A stretch of 64,000 bases of DNA from Methylobacterium sp. AMS5 (GCF_001542815.1 NZ_CP006992.1:1803501-1867500); one strand, 5' to 3'. Positions 25,967 through 35,432 are shown, counted from the stretch's first letter. The notes: a model not told the origin generated them from the sequence alone. Made by a program: numbers and translations.

Positions 25967-27043
25967 TCAGCCGGGGCGCGGCAGCGGGGCGCTGCTCGGA
26001 TGGCGGGCGGAGCGCTGAACCGATCCGAGCGCGTGGGCGGTCGCGATGTTGTCGTAGAACTGGTGCGCACTCTCGGCCCAGGTGTAGCGCATCGCCTCCG
26101 CGCGGCAGCGCTCCCGCGGGATCGCGAGCGCGGTGAGCGCCGCCGCGCGCAGATCCGCATCGAGGGCGCCCGCGCCGGTGCCGCCGATCACGTCGAGGGG
26201 GCCGGTCACGGGATAGGCCGCCACCGGCAGGCCGGAGGCGAGCGCTTCGAGCAGCACGATGCCGAAGGTGTCGGTCAGGCTCGGGAACACGAAGGCGTCG
26301 GCACGCGCGTAGACCCGCGCCAGCGCCTCGCCGGTGAGGGCGCCGAGGAAGTGCGCGTCCGGCGCCAGCGCCTGGAGCCGCGCCCGGTCCGGCCCGTCGC
26401 CGACCACGACCTTGGAGCCCGGCAGATCGAGGCTGAGAAAGGCGGCGAGGTTCTTCTCGACCGCGAGCCGGCCGACCGAGAGGAAGATCGGCCGCGGCAG
26501 ATCGGGAAAGGGGTTCGCCCCGGCCTCACCGTCACGGGGGCGGAAGAGGTCGGTGTCGACGCCGCGCGTCCAGCGCATCAGGTGGGTGAAGCCGCGCCCC
26601 GCCAGCTCCCGTTCGAGGGAGGGCGTGCTGACCATGGTGCCGCTCGCCGCGGCGTGGAAGCGGCGCAGCCACGCATAGCTCCAGGCCTCCGGCACGGGCG
26701 CGCGGGCGGCGAGGTATTCGGGAAAGCGGGTGTGGTAGCTCGTGGTGAAGGCCTGTCCCCGCGACAGGCAGGCGGCGCGCACCGCGTGGCCGATCGGGCC
26801 TTCCGTGGCGATGTGCACATGGGTCGGCGCGAGCCGCTTCCAGCGCGACAGCACCCGGCCGCGGGTGACCAGCGAGAGCCGGATCTCGCGGTAGCCCGGC
26901 ATCGGCAGGGAGGGGAAGTCGGCCGGCGTCAGCATCAGCGGCTCGACGCCGAGGCCGGCCGCGGCCTCGGCCATGCGCTCGACGGAGCGCACCACACCGT
27001 TGACCTGCGGGTGCCACGCATCGGTGGCGAGCAGCAGCCTCAT
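25967..27043 (-). CDS. glycosyltransferase family 4, mannosyltransferase-like
   Basis: This 358-aa GT-B enzyme has the GT4 N-terminus TDAWHPQVNGVVRSVE, donor-site VGRLAVEKNL, VVVGDGPDR, FLGALTGEALARVYARADAFVFPS and the EX7E region DTFGIVLLEALASGLPV. It resembles the GDP-mannose-dependent alpha-mannosyltransferase/MgtA group that decorates diacylglycerol or polyprenyl acceptors. The adjacent metallophosphoesterase gene on the same strand is a common partner of this glycosyltransferase in Rhizobiales, suggesting a glycolipid function. Confidence 0.9.
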   Translation of the reverse strand: MRLLLATDAWHPQVNGVVRSVERMAEAAAGLGVEPLMLTPADFPSLPMPGYREIRLSLVTRGRVLSRWKRLAPTHVHIATEGPIGHAVRAACLSRGQAFTTSYHTRFPEYLAARAPVPEAWSYAWLRRFHAAASGTMVSTPSLERELAGRGFTHLMRWTRGVDTDLFRPRDGEAGANPFPDLPRPIFLSVGRLAVEKNLAAFLSLDLPGSKVVVGDGPDRARLQALAPDAHFLGALTGEALARVYARADAFVFPSLTDTFGIVLLEALASGLPVAAYPVTGPLDVIGGTGAGALDADLRAAALTALAIPRERCRAEAMRYTWAESAHQFYDNIATAHALGSVQRSARHPSSAPLPRPG

Positions 27044-27076
27044 GCGGGTCTCGTCTGTCCGTGAGGGGGCGGGGCG

Positions 27077-27120
27077 TCATCCCGAACGGCGGCCGCCGGC
27101 TTTCGGGAAAAGATGATGCA
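27077..27120 (+). repeat. repeat family C, copy 1
   Basis: TCATCCCGAACGGCGGCCGC...CTTTCGGGAAAAGATGA is a ~44-bp imperfect palindrome. It recurs at 38517-38563 and in part at 60129-60160. Confidence 0.7.
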
Positions 27121-27136
27121 GAAACAAGAGCCTGAA

Positions 27137-27169
27137 GCGCCGTCCTGGATCCGATATCCAGGGCGGCGC
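27137..27169. other. stable hairpin after the metallophosphoesterase gene
   Basis: GCGCCGTCCTGGAT and ATCCAGGGCGGCGC form a 14-bp stem (one G-T wobble) around CCGAT, directly after the leftward metallophosphoesterase stop and before the glycosyltransferase start. There is no good T-run, so it may block exonucleases or act as part of the adjoining repeat rather than terminate. Confidence 0.6.
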
Positions 27170-27170
27170 T

Positions 27171-28037
27171 CTAGGCGACAGCGCGGCGGATCTCGGGCTC
27201 GAAGGACTCGGCCCCGCGGCGCTCGCGCAGCAGGGTCGGGTAGTGCAGCACCTCCATGCGGCCGTCGTAATGCTCGACGATGCCGGTGCAGGATTCCACC
27301 CAATCGCCGGTGTTGAGGTAGATCAGCCCCTCGACCTCGCGGTGGGCCGCATGGTGGATGTGGCCGCAGATCACCCCGTCCGCGCCCTGGCGCCGGGCTT
27401 CCGTAGCGAGGAAGGTCTCGAACTGCCCGATGAAGTTGACCGCGTTCTTCACCTTGAGCTTCGCCCAGGCCGAGAGCGACCAATAGGCGAGGCCGAGGCG
27501 GCGGCGCACCCGGTTGACCACGGTGTTGACGGTGAGCGCCGTGGTGTAGGCCCAGTCGCCTAGATGCGCGAGCCACTTGGAGTGGCGCACCACCATGTCG
27601 AACTGGTCGCCGTGGATGACGAGGTAGCGCTTGCCGTCGGCCGCGACGTGGACCCGGCTGTCGGCGATCTCGATGCCGCCGAAGGTCATGCCGATATAGT
27701 CGCGCAGGAACTCGTCGTGGTTGCCGGGCACGTAGACGACGTGAGCGCCTTTGCGCACCTTGCGCAGGAGCTTCTGCACCACATCGTTGTGGGCCTGCGG
27801 CCAGTACCAGCCGGAACGGAGCTGCCAGCCGTCCACGATGTCGCCCACGAGGTAGATCGTGTCGGCATCGACGTCGCGCAGGAAGTCGAGCAACAGGGCC
27901 GCCTGGCAGCCCTTGGTGCCGAGATGCAGATCGGACAAGAAGAGCGTCCGAACGCGGATGGTCGATTCCGAATCCTGTGACACTGGCGCCCTCGGCTCTT
28001 CACAACCGCACCGCGACGGGGGAGAGCCAAATCGCAT
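27171..28037 (-). CDS. LpxH-like metallophosphoesterase
   Basis: This 288-aa calcineurin-like phosphoesterase has the full motif set: LFLSDLHLGTKG (DxH), YLVGDIVDGW (GDxxD), VPGNHDEFL (GNHD), VIHGDQFD and VICGHIHHA (GHxH). It resembles the UDP-2,3-diacylglucosamine diphosphatase family and its YqeG/GT4-linked relatives. ATG 28037 is used; GTG 27983 with a GAGGG upstream gives the more usual start MSQDSESTIRVRT and is a real alternative. It probably acts on a lipid precursor together with the adjacent glycosyltransferase. Confidence 0.88.
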   Translation of the reverse strand: MRFGSPPSRCGCEEPRAPVSQDSESTIRVRTLFLSDLHLGTKGCQAALLLDFLRDVDADTIYLVGDIVDGWQLRSGWYWPQAHNDVVQKLLRKVRKGAHVVYVPGNHDEFLRDYIGMTFGGIEIADSRVHVAADGKRYLVIHGDQFDMVVRHSKWLAHLGDWAYTTALTVNTVVNRVRRRLGLAYWSLSAWAKLKVKNAVNFIGQFETFLATEARRQGADGVICGHIHHAAHREVEGLIYLNTGDWVESCTGIVEHYDGRMEVLHYPTLLRERRGAESFEPEIRRAVA

Positions 28038-28633
28038 TCCGATCTCAGTTTGATGACGGCGGGGTGCATCGTTCTGCCCCGCTTCCGCGCTTCGCGGTCT
28101 CCCCGGTTTCAGGCGCCGCGCCCACCCACGGCTCGCCGCAGACCCTCCCCGCGGCCGGTGCATGCAAAAATCTTTTTGTTTTTCGGTTCAGTTTTTTCCG
28201 TTTTCCATTCCCCGGCGGGGGAGGCATAACGGCAGCCAAGGTCATCCGCCGCGCGTGCCTCGTGCATGCGCAGCAGCACCCGACAGAGGTGTGGGAATGG
28301 CCGCGACGGATGGGAGCGCTGGACACTCAGCAGGAGCGCGCTTGAATGCGGCGCCGGGCTGACGTTATCGAGGGTTCGGTCCTTTGGAGGCGACCGGCGC
28401 GGCTGCACGCGCCGCGACGCGGACGGCACGACGGCCGCTTCGCCGCTCCGGGACGGTCAACGATCCGACATCGCAGTGGTACGGTCCCGGTCGGCGGAAG
28501 GCCTTTTGCGCGCGGCTTTGCGGTGGGACTGAACGACGTTTCGCGGCGGGCTTGCGCCCGCCATCAGGATCGGGCGGGATCGCGGCTGCGAAGGGCCGCT
28601 CTGCCCAGAACAATTCGATTGGAGGAAATTCTC
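28038..28633 (+). promoter_or_regulatory. 596-bp upstream region of the serine-cycle cluster
   Basis: This gap separates the leftward metallophosphoesterase gene from sgaA and must hold the cluster promoter. An AT-rich tract at about 28164-28208 (CAAAAATCTTTTTGTTTTTC and following T-runs) stands out in 70% GC DNA and is the best promoter candidate. In M. extorquens AM1 the LysR-type regulator QscR is known to bind upstream of this operon; I cannot assign its exact site. No protein-like frame is present. Confidence 0.55.
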
Positions 28634-29842
28634 ATGGCGGCAACGAGACGTCCGGGACGCAACCACCTGTTCGTTCCCGGCCCGACCAACATCCCGGATC
28701 GGGTGATGCGCGCCATGATGGTGCAGTCCGAGGATCACCGCTCCGTCGATTTCCCGTCGCTGACGAAGCCGCTGTTCGAGGACACCAAGAAGGTGTTCGG
28801 CTCGACCGAAGGCACGATCTTCCTGTTCCCGGCCTCCGGCACGGGCATCTGGGAATCGGCGCTGAGCAACACGCTCGCCCGTGGCGACAAGGTGCTGGCC
28901 GCCCGCTTCGGCCAGTTCAGCCATCTCTGGATCGACATGGCCCAGCGCCTCGGCCTGGACGTGATCGTCCAGGAGGAGGAGTGGGGCACCGGCGCCAAGC
29001 CCGAGAAGATCGAGGAGGCCCTGCGCGCCGACAAGAACCATGAGATCAAGGCCGTCATGGTGGTCCATAACGAGACCGCGACCGGCGTGACCTCCAACAT
29101 CGGCGCCGTGCGCAAGGCGATCGACGCCGCCGGCCACCCGGCGCTGCTGTTCGTCGACGGCGTGTCCTCCATCGGCTCGCTGCCCTTCAAGGCCGACGAG
29201 TGGAAGGTCGACTGCGCCATCGCCGGCTCCCAGAAGGGCCTGATGCTGCCCGCCGGCCTCGGCGTGATCTGCGTCAGCCAGAAGGCGCTCAAGGCCGCCG
29301 AGGGCCAGTCCGGCCGCAACGACCGGCTCGCCCGCGTCTACTTCGACTGGGAAGACCAGAAGAAGCAGAACCCGACCGGCTACTTCCCCTACACCCCGCC
29401 GCTGCCGCTGCTCTACGGCCTGCGCGAGGCGCTCGCCTGCCTGTTCGAAGAAGGTCTGGAGAACGTCTACCACCGCCACGCCGTGCTCGGTGAGGCGACC
29501 CGTCAGGCCGTCGCGGCCTGGGGCCTGAAGACCTGCGCCAAGTCGCCGGAATGGAACTCCGACACCGTCACCGCCATCCTGGCGCCCGAGGGTGTGGACG
29601 CGGCCAAGATCATCAAGCACGCCTATGTGCGCTACAACCTCGCACTCGGCGCCGGCCTGTCCCAGGTCGCGGGCAAGGTGTTCCGCATCGGCCATGTCGG
29701 CGACCTGAACGAGTTGTCCCTGCTCGGCGCCATCGCCGGTGCCGAGATGTCGCTCATCGACAACGGCGTGAACGTGACCCCCGGTTCGGGCGTTGCCGCC
29801 GCCTCCAGCTACCTGCGCGAGAATCCGCTCGCCAAGGCCTGA
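28634..29842 (+). CDS. sgaA: serine-glyoxylate aminotransferase
   Basis: This PLP enzyme converts serine plus glyoxylate to hydroxypyruvate plus glycine in the serine cycle. The 402-aa protein starts RRPGRNHLFVPGPTNIPDRV and has SGTGIWESALSN, VDGVSSIGSLPF (PLP-contacting Asp) and IAGSQKGLMLPAG with the Schiff-base Lys near 201. The ATG follows a near-ideal ribosome binding site, GGAGGAAATTCTC. It is the first gene of the rightward cluster; hprA follows after 255 bp that contain a family A repeat. Confidence 0.97.
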   Translation: MAATRRPGRNHLFVPGPTNIPDRVMRAMMVQSEDHRSVDFPSLTKPLFEDTKKVFGSTEGTIFLFPASGTGIWESALSNTLARGDKVLAARFGQFSHLWIDMAQRLGLDVIVQEEEWGTGAKPEKIEEALRADKNHEIKAVMVVHNETATGVTSNIGAVRKAIDAAGHPALLFVDGVSSIGSLPFKADEWKVDCAIAGSQKGLMLPAGLGVICVSQKALKAAEGQSGRNDRLARVYFDWEDQKKQNPTGYFPYTPPLPLLYGLREALACLFEEGLENVYHRHAVLGEATRQAVAAWGLKTCAKSPEWNSDTVTAILAPEGVDAAKIIKHAYVRYNLALGAGLSQVAGKVFRIGHVGDLNELSLLGAIAGAEMSLIDNGVNVTPGSGVAAASSYLRENPLAKA

Positions 29843-29985
29843 TCTGAGCGCCTGATTTTTGGGGGCGACGCCGGTTCCAACGGCGCCGCTTCCGCTAGAT
29901 GAGAAGGGCGCCCCGTGGAAACGTCCGGCTTGCCGGCGTTCCGCGGGAGACGCTTCGAGACAGGTGAGGAAACGAGGCCGGCGTC

Positions 29986-30064
29986 GGTGCCTCATGAAAC
30001 GCCCGGTCACCGACCGTTCTCGCTCCGGCGACGACGGGACGGCAGGGGTTTTGTGAGAGACACG
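29986..30064 (+). repeat. repeat family A, copy 5
   Basis: The right arm GGGGTTTTGTGAGAGACACG is well preserved and the left arm GGTGCCTCATGAAACGCCCG has drifted. The core matches the other copies. It lies 33 bp before the hprA start codon, within the sgaA-hprA gap. Confidence 0.85.
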
Positions 30065-30097
30065 ATTGCCCGCCGGTCGATCCGGAAGGGGCCCAGA

Positions 30098-31042
30098 ATG
30101 ACAAAGAAAGTCGTTTTCCTCGATCGCGAGTCGCTCGACGCGACCGTGCGCGCATTCAACTTTCCGCACGAGTACAAGGAATACGAGTCGACCTGGACGC
30201 CGGAGGAGATCGTCGAGCGCCTTCAGGGCGCCGAGATCGCGATGATCAACAAGGTGCCGATGCGCGCCGACACGCTGAAGCAGCTTCCCGACCTGAAGCT
30301 GATCGCGGTGGCCGCCACGGGTACGGACGTCGTCGACAAGGCCGCCGCGAAGGCGCAGGGCATCACGGTCGTCAACATCCGCAACTACGCCTTCAACACC
30401 GTGCCCGAGCACGTGGTGGGCCTGATGTTCGCGCTGCGCCGGGCGATCGTGCCCTACGCGAACTCCGTGCGCCGGGGGGATTGGAACAAGTCGAAGCAGT
30501 TCTGCTACTTCGATTATCCGATCTACGACATCGCCGGCTCCACGCTCGGCATCATCGGCTACGGCGCGCTCGGCAAGTCGATCGCCAAGCGCGCCGAGGC
30601 GCTCGGCATGAAGGTGCTGGCTTTCGACGTGTTCCCGCAGGACGGGCTCGTGGATCTCGAGACGATCCTGACCCAGTCCGACGTCATCACGCTCCACGTT
30701 CCGCTGACCCCCGACACCAAGAACATGATCGGGGCCGAGCAGCTCAAGAAGATGAAGCGGTCCGCGATCCTCATCAACACGGCCCGCGGCGGGCTGGTGG
30801 ACGAGGCGGCCCTGCTCCAGGCGCTCAAGGACGGCACCATCGGCGGCGCCGGCTTCGACGTCGTGGCCCAGGAACCTCCGAAGGACGGCAACATCCTCTG
30901 CGACGCCGACCTGCCGAACCTGATCGTCACCCCGCACGTGGCCTGGGCGAGCAAGGAGGCGATGCAGATTCTCGCCGACCAGCTCGTAGACAACGTCGAG
31001 GCCTTCGTCGCGGGCAAGCCACAGAACGTCGTCGAGGCGTAG
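30098..31042 (+). CDS. hprA: NADH-dependent hydroxypyruvate reductase
   Basis: HprA reduces hydroxypyruvate to D-glycerate in the serine cycle. The 314-aa D-2-hydroxyacid dehydrogenase has AVAATGTDVVDKAAA, the NAD-binding GIIGYGALGKSIAKRA, the acidic FDVFP that favours NADH over NADPH, substrate Arg in LINTARGGLVDEAAL, Glu in DVVAQEPP and catalytic His in TPHVAWAS. The length equals that of the M. extorquens enzyme. mtdA follows after 261 bp holding a family B repeat. Confidence 0.97.
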   Translation: MTKKVVFLDRESLDATVRAFNFPHEYKEYESTWTPEEIVERLQGAEIAMINKVPMRADTLKQLPDLKLIAVAATGTDVVDKAAAKAQGITVVNIRNYAFNTVPEHVVGLMFALRRAIVPYANSVRRGDWNKSKQFCYFDYPIYDIAGSTLGIIGYGALGKSIAKRAEALGMKVLAFDVFPQDGLVDLETILTQSDVITLHVPLTPDTKNMIGAEQLKKMKRSAILINTARGGLVDEAALLQALKDGTIGGAGFDVVAQEPPKDGNILCDADLPNLIVTPHVAWASKEAMQILADQLVDNVEAFVAGKPQNVVEA

Positions 31043-31070
31043 CCCCTACGGGTGTCCCACCTGAAAGCCT

Positions 31071-31180
31071 CATCTGAGGTACCGCAAAGCGGCCTCGAAG
31101 GATCCCCCGGGTCCCGCGCGCGCCCTGGAGCACCCTTCGAGGCTTGCTCTACGCTCCGGCACCCGAGGATGAGGACGAGG
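31071..31180 (+). repeat. repeat family B, copy 1
   Basis: A ~110-bp element: CATCTGAGGTACCGCAAAGC...CTCCGGCACCCGAGGATGAGG, with internal GGCCTCGAAGGATC and CACCCTTCGAGGC forming a second pair of arms. It lies between hprA and mtdA. Confidence 0.85.
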
Positions 31181-31303
31181 GTAGGGCATTCGAGTAAGCG
31201 AGATTTTCGGGCGTCGGGCCGCCGCAGCGCTCGGTGCCGAGCCATCTCTACGAAACGCGCCGTGCTCTCTCACCCGCGCGGTCCTCAAGCAGCCAGAGGC
31301 GAA

Positions 31304-32170
31304 ATGACCAAAAAACTTCTCTTCCTGTTCGACACCGACGCGGTTCCGAGCGTGTTCGACACGGTCGTCGGCTACGATGGCGGGGCCGATCACATCACCG
31401 GCTACGGCAACGTGACGACGGACAATGTCGGCGCGCTCGTGGACGGCACGATCTACACCCGCGGCGGCTCGGAGAAGAAGTCGACCGCGATCTTCGTCGG
31501 CGGCGGCAACATGGCCGCGGGCGAGGCGGTGTTCGAGGCGGTGAAGAAGCGCTTCTTCGGCCCGTTCCGCGTCTCGACTATGCTCGACTCGAACGGCTCG
31601 AACACCACGGCCGCCGCAGGCGTCGCCCTCGTCGTCAAGGCGGCCGGCGGCTCGGTCCAGGGCAAGAAGGCGGTCGTGCTCGCCGGCACCGGCCCGGTCG
31701 GCATGCGCTCGGCGGCGCTGCTGGCCAAGGAAGGCGCCGAGGTGATCATCGCCGCCCGCCAGCAGGACCGGGCACAGGCGGCGGCGGACGCCGTCAACAA
31801 GCGCTTCGGCGTCAACGTGACGGCCGCCGCCACCCCGGACGAGGCCTCCCGCGTCGCCCTGGTGAAGGGCCAGAACCTGATCTTCTCGGCGGGTGCCATC
31901 GGTATCGAACTGCTGCCGGAATCCGGCTGGAAGGACGAGGCCTCGATCGAGATCGTCGCCGACTACAACGCCCAGCCCCCGCTCGGCTTCGGCGGCATCG
32001 ACGCCATGGACAAGGCCAAGGAGCGCCACGGCAAGAAGAGCTTCGGCGCGCTCGGCATCGGCGGTCTGAAGCTCAAGCTGCACCGCGCCTGCATCGCCAA
32101 GCTGTTCGAATCGACCGAGGGCGTGTTCGACGCCGAGGAGATCTACGCGCTGGCCAAGGAAATGGCCTGA
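31304..32170 (+). CDS. mtdA: NADP-dependent methylene-H4F/methylene-H4MPT dehydrogenase
   Basis: MtdA oxidises or reduces methylene-tetrahydrofolate (and methylene-H4MPT) with NADP. In the assimilatory direction it supplies methylene-H4F to the serine cycle. The 288-aa protein begins KKLLFLFDTDAVPSVFDTV and has TMLDSNGSNTTAAAGV, the nucleotide-binding VVLAGTGPVGMRSAALLA and QPPLGFGGIDAMDK. This family is restricted largely to methylotrophs. fchA follows after a 77-bp gap that contains a hairpin. Confidence 0.97.
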   Translation: MTKKLLFLFDTDAVPSVFDTVVGYDGGADHITGYGNVTTDNVGALVDGTIYTRGGSEKKSTAIFVGGGNMAAGEAVFEAVKKRFFGPFRVSTMLDSNGSNTTAAAGVALVVKAAGGSVQGKKAVVLAGTGPVGMRSAALLAKEGAEVIIAARQQDRAQAAADAVNKRFGVNVTAAATPDEASRVALVKGQNLIFSAGAIGIELLPESGWKDEASIEIVADYNAQPPLGFGGIDAMDKAKERHGKKSFGALGIGGLKLKLHRACIAKLFESTEGVFDAEEIYALAKEMA

Positions 32171-32186
32171 CGCTCACGGCCTGAGA

Positions 32187-32214
32187 GGCGGCGCCGGCCT
32201 CCGTCGGCGCTGCC
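32187..32214 (+). other. intercistronic hairpin between mtdA and fchA
   Basis: GGCGGCGCCG and CGGCGCTGCC form a 10-bp stem (one wobble) with an 8-nt loop, 16 bp after the mtdA stop and 33 bp before fchA. There is no T-run, so a processing or transcript-stabilising hairpin or weak attenuator is more likely than a terminator. Confidence 0.55.
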
Positions 32215-32247
32215 CACTGCAAGCAAGAACCGGACGGGGAGGGACCC

Positions 32248-32874
32248 ATGGCCGCGAACGAGACGATCGAAACATTCCTCGACGGCCTGGCGAGCTCGGC
32301 CCCGACCCCCGGCGGCGGCGGTGCCGCCGCGATCTCCGGCGCCATGGGTGCGGCGCTGGTCTCGATGGTGTGCAACCTCACCATCGGCAAGAAGAAGTAC
32401 GTCGAGGTCGAGGCCGACCTCAAGCAGGTGCTGGAGAAGTCGGAAGGCCTGCGCCGTACGCTCACCGGCATGATCGCCGACGACGTCGAGGCTTTCGACG
32501 CGGTGATGGGCGCCTACGGGCTGCCGAAGAACACCGACGAAGAGAAGTCCGCGCGTGCCCAAAAAATTCAGGAAGCGCTCAAGACCGCGACCGACGTGCC
32601 GCTCGCCTGCTGCCGCGTCTGCCGCGAAGTCATCGATCTGGCCGGGATCGTCGCCGAGAAGGGCAATCTCAACGTGATTTCGGACGCAGGCGTCGCCGTG
32701 CTCTCGGCCTATGCCGGCCTGCGCTCGGCGGCTCTCAACGTCTATGTCAACGCCAAGGGCCTGGACGACCGCGCCTTCGCCGAGGAGCGGCTCAAGGAAC
32801 TGGAGGGCCTGCTGGCCGAGGCGGGCGCGCTCAACGAGCGGATCTACGAGGCCGTGAAGTCCAAGGTGAACTGA
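32248..32874 (+). CDS. fchA: methenyltetrahydrofolate cyclohydrolase
   Basis: FchA interconverts methenyl-H4F and 10-formyl-H4F, linking formate-derived carbon to MtdA. The 208-aa protein has SSAPTPGGGGAAAISGAMGAALVSMV near the N-terminus and RSAALNVYVNAKGLDDRAFAEERLKEL, typical of the cyclodeaminase/cyclohydrolase family rather than FolD. GGGGAGGG precedes ATG 32248. Together with MtdA it carries the H4F branch of C1 assimilation. Confidence 0.97.
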   Translation: MAANETIETFLDGLASSAPTPGGGGAAAISGAMGAALVSMVCNLTIGKKKYVEVEADLKQVLEKSEGLRRTLTGMIADDVEAFDAVMGAYGLPKNTDEEKSARAQKIQEALKTATDVPLACCRVCREVIDLAGIVAEKGNLNVISDAGVAVLSAYAGLRSAALNVYVNAKGLDDRAFAEERLKELEGLLAEAGALNERIYEAVKSKVN

Positions 32875-33308
32875 GCCGATCGCGCCTCCTGCCATCCTCG
32901 CGATCGAACGCGAGGCGGTTCAGGGGCGGGACGTTTCCGGACGGGGCTGAGCGCTCGATGGCGTCGGCTCGATGGGACAGCGTGCGGATGCCCGCCGTCC
33001 GACCCTGTGTCTCAGGAGCAGCGAAGCGGCCTCGAAGGATCCTCCAGGGATCGCGCGGCCGCCGCAGCACCCTTCGAGGCCGACGCTTCGCGCTGGCGCC
33101 TCAGGATGAGGAGGCGGATCGGACGAGCGTTGCTATGCTCCGTCCCCACCCGGGACGATTCGCAGTTTGGAAGCCCGCTAAGTCACTGACGGGCAAGCAA
33201 ACTGAAGCACTACAAAAGAAAAAATTGAGAGCTGACCCGCTTCCCGAAAAGTAATTTTTCCGCGAAGGTCGGCCCAACAAGAACGACGGAAACGCGAAGG
33301 AGGTCTCG
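32875..33308. other. 434-bp gap between fchA and mtkA
   Basis: No gene is supported here. It contains family B repeat copy 2 (33006-33113) and an AT-rich stretch at about 33180-33265 (GCACTACAAAAGAAAAAATTG). The AT-rich part is a plausible secondary promoter for mtkA. The last 20 bp carry the mtkA ribosome binding site. Confidence 0.5.
33006..33113 (+). repeat. repeat family B, copy 2
   Basis: Contains GAAGCGGCCTCGAAGGATCC, CACCCTTCGAGGC and a right end GGCGCCTCAGGATGAGGAGG. The left terminal arm (TGTCTCAGGAGCA) is partly decayed. Confidence 0.8.
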
Positions 33309-34481
33309 ATGGACGTTCACGAGTACCAAGCCAAGGAGCTGCTCGCGAGCTTCGGGGTCGCCGTCCCGAAGGGCGCCGTGGCCTTCAGCCCGGATCAGGC
33401 GGTCTACGCGGCGACCGAGCTCGGCGGCTCGTTCTGGGCGGTGAAGGCGCAGATCCATGCCGGCGCCCGCGGCAAGGCGGGCGGGATCAAGCTCTGCCGG
33501 ACCTATAACGAAGTGCGCGACGCCGCCCGCGACCTGCTGGGAAAACGTCTCGTGACGCTCCAGACCGGCCCCGAGGGCAAGCCGGTGCAGCGCGTCTACG
33601 TCGAGACCGCCGACCCGTTCGAGCGTGAACTCTATCTCGGCTACGTCCTCGATCGGAAGGCCGAGCGCGTGCGCGTCATCGCCTCCCAGCGCGGCGGCAT
33701 GGATATCGAAGAGATCGCCGCCAAGGAGCCCGAGGCCCTGATCCAGGTCGTGGTCGAGCCGGCCGTCGGCCTGCAGCAATTCCAGGCCCGCGAGATCGCG
33801 TTCCAGCTCGGCCTCAACATCAAGCAGGTCTCGGCCGCGGTGAAGACCATCATGAACGCCTATCGGGCGTTCCGCGACTGCGATGGCACCATGCTGGAGA
33901 TCAACCCGCTCGTCGTCACCAAGGACGACCGGGTGCTGGCACTCGACGCCAAGATGTCCTTCGACGACAATGCTCTGTTCCGCCGCCGCAACATCGCGGA
34001 CATGCACGACCCGTCCCAGGGCGATCCCCGCGAGGCCCAGGCCGCCGAGCACAATCTCAGCTATATCGGGCTGGAGGGTGAGATCGGCTGCATCGTCAAC
34101 GGCGCGGGCCTGGCCATGGCGACCATGGACATGATCAAGCACGCAGGCGGTGAGCCGGCGAACTTCCTGGATGTGGGCGGCGGTGCCAGCCCGGACCGCG
34201 TCGCCACGGCCTTCCGCCTCGTCCTCTCGGACCGCAACGTGAAGGCGATCCTCGTCAACATCTTCGCCGGCATCAATCGCTGCGACTGGGTCGCGGAGGG
34301 CGTGGTCAAGGCCGCGCGCGAGGTGAAGATCGACGTGCCGCTCATCGTACGGCTCGCCGGCACGAACGTCGATGAAGGCAAGAAGATCCTCGCCGAGAGC
34401 GGGCTCGACCTCATCACCGCCGACACCCTTACGGAAGCCGCGCGCAAGGCTGTCGAAGCCTGCCACGGCGCCAAGCACTGA
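33309..34481 (+). CDS. mtkA: malate-CoA ligase (malate thiokinase) beta subunit
   Basis: MtkAB converts malate, ATP and CoA to malyl-CoA, the step before cleavage to acetyl-CoA and glyoxylate. The 390-aa protein is a SucC homologue with the ATP-grasp start [63 protein letters not shown] and [17 protein letters not shown]. The serine-cycle context, with mtkB next and mclA downstream, favours malate over succinate. The start has a strong GAAGGAGG. Confidence 0.95.
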
Positions 34482-34503
34482 CGAACGGGGGAGGAATCAC
34501 GCC

Positions 34504-35394
34504 ATGAGCATTCTCATCGACGAGAAGACCCCGATCCTGGTCCAGGGTATTACGGGCGACAAGGGCACCTTCCACGCCAAGGAAATGATCGCCTACGGCT
34601 CCAACGTCGTCGGCGGCGTCACCCCGGGCAAGGGCGGCAAGACCCATTGCGGCGTGCCGGTGTTCAACACGGTCAAGGAGGCCGTGGAGGCGACCGGCGC
34701 CACCACCTCGATCACCTTCGTGGCGCCCCCCTTCGCGGCGGACGCGATCATGGAGGCGGCCGATGCCGGGCTCAAGCTCGTCTGCTCGATCACCGACGGC
34801 ATCCCCGCTCAGGACATGATGCGGGTGAAACGCTATCTCCGGCGCTATCCGAAGGAGAAGCGCACCATGGTGGTCGGCCCGAACTGCGCGGGCATCATCT
34901 CGCCCGGCAAGTCGATGCTCGGCATCATGCCCGGCCACATCTACCTTCCGGGCAAGGTCGGCGTCATCTCGCGCTCGGGGACCCTGGGCTACGAGGCCGC
35001 CGCGCAGATGAAGGAACTCGGCATCGGCATCTCGACCTCGGTCGGCATCGGCGGCGACCCGATCAACGGCTCCTCCTTCCTCGACCACCTCGCCCTGTTC
35101 GAGCAGGATCCCGAGACGGAAGCCGTGCTGATGATCGGCGAGATCGGCGGGCCGCAGGAGGCCGAAGCCTCGGCCTGGATCAAGGAGAACTTCTCCAAGC
35201 CCGTGATCGGCTTCGTGGCGGGCCTCACCGCCCCCAAGGGCCGCCGCATGGGGCATGCCGGAGCGATCATCTCGGCGACTGGCGACAGCGCCGCAGAGAA
35301 GGCCGAGATCATGCGCTCCTACGGCCTGACCGTGGCGCCCGATCCGGGCTCCTTCGGCAGCACCGTGGCCGACGTGCTCGCCCGCGCGGCGTGA
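34504..35394 (+). CDS. mtkB: malate-CoA ligase (malate thiokinase) alpha subunit
   Basis: This 296-aa SucD homologue binds CoA and carries the phosphohistidine. Visible motifs are VQGITGDKGTFHAKEM, the CoA-binding GGVTPGKGG, VVGPNCAGIISPG, VISRSGTLGYEAA and GRRMGHAGAIIS, whose His is the likely phosphorylated residue. GGGGGAGG lies upstream of ATG 34504, 22 bp after mtkA. A family B repeat separates it from ppc. Confidence 0.95.
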   Translation: MSILIDEKTPILVQGITGDKGTFHAKEMIAYGSNVVGGVTPGKGGKTHCGVPVFNTVKEAVEATGATTSITFVAPPFAADAIMEAADAGLKLVCSITDGIPAQDMMRVKRYLRRYPKEKRTMVVGPNCAGIISPGKSMLGIMPGHIYLPGKVGVISRSGTLGYEAAAQMKELGIGISTSVGIGGDPINGSSFLDHLALFEQDPETEAVLMIGEIGGPQEAEASAWIKENFSKPVIGFVAGLTAPKGRRMGHAGAIISATGDSAAEKAEIMRSYGLTVAPDPGSFGSTVADVLARAA

Positions 35395-35432
35395 GGCACT
35401 CTCCGTCGGCGGCGCTTCTCCTATCCGACGCC

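Noticed and set aside
28457..30937. 826-codon minus-strand frame opposite sgaA and hprA
   Set aside because: Antisense shadow; the sense genes have clear ribosome binding sites and catalytic residues.
33309..35394. mtkAB as succinyl-CoA synthetase (sucCD)
   Set aside because: Homology is the same, but the flanking serine-cycle genes and mclA downstream, and the absence of sucAB or mdh, favour malate thiokinase.
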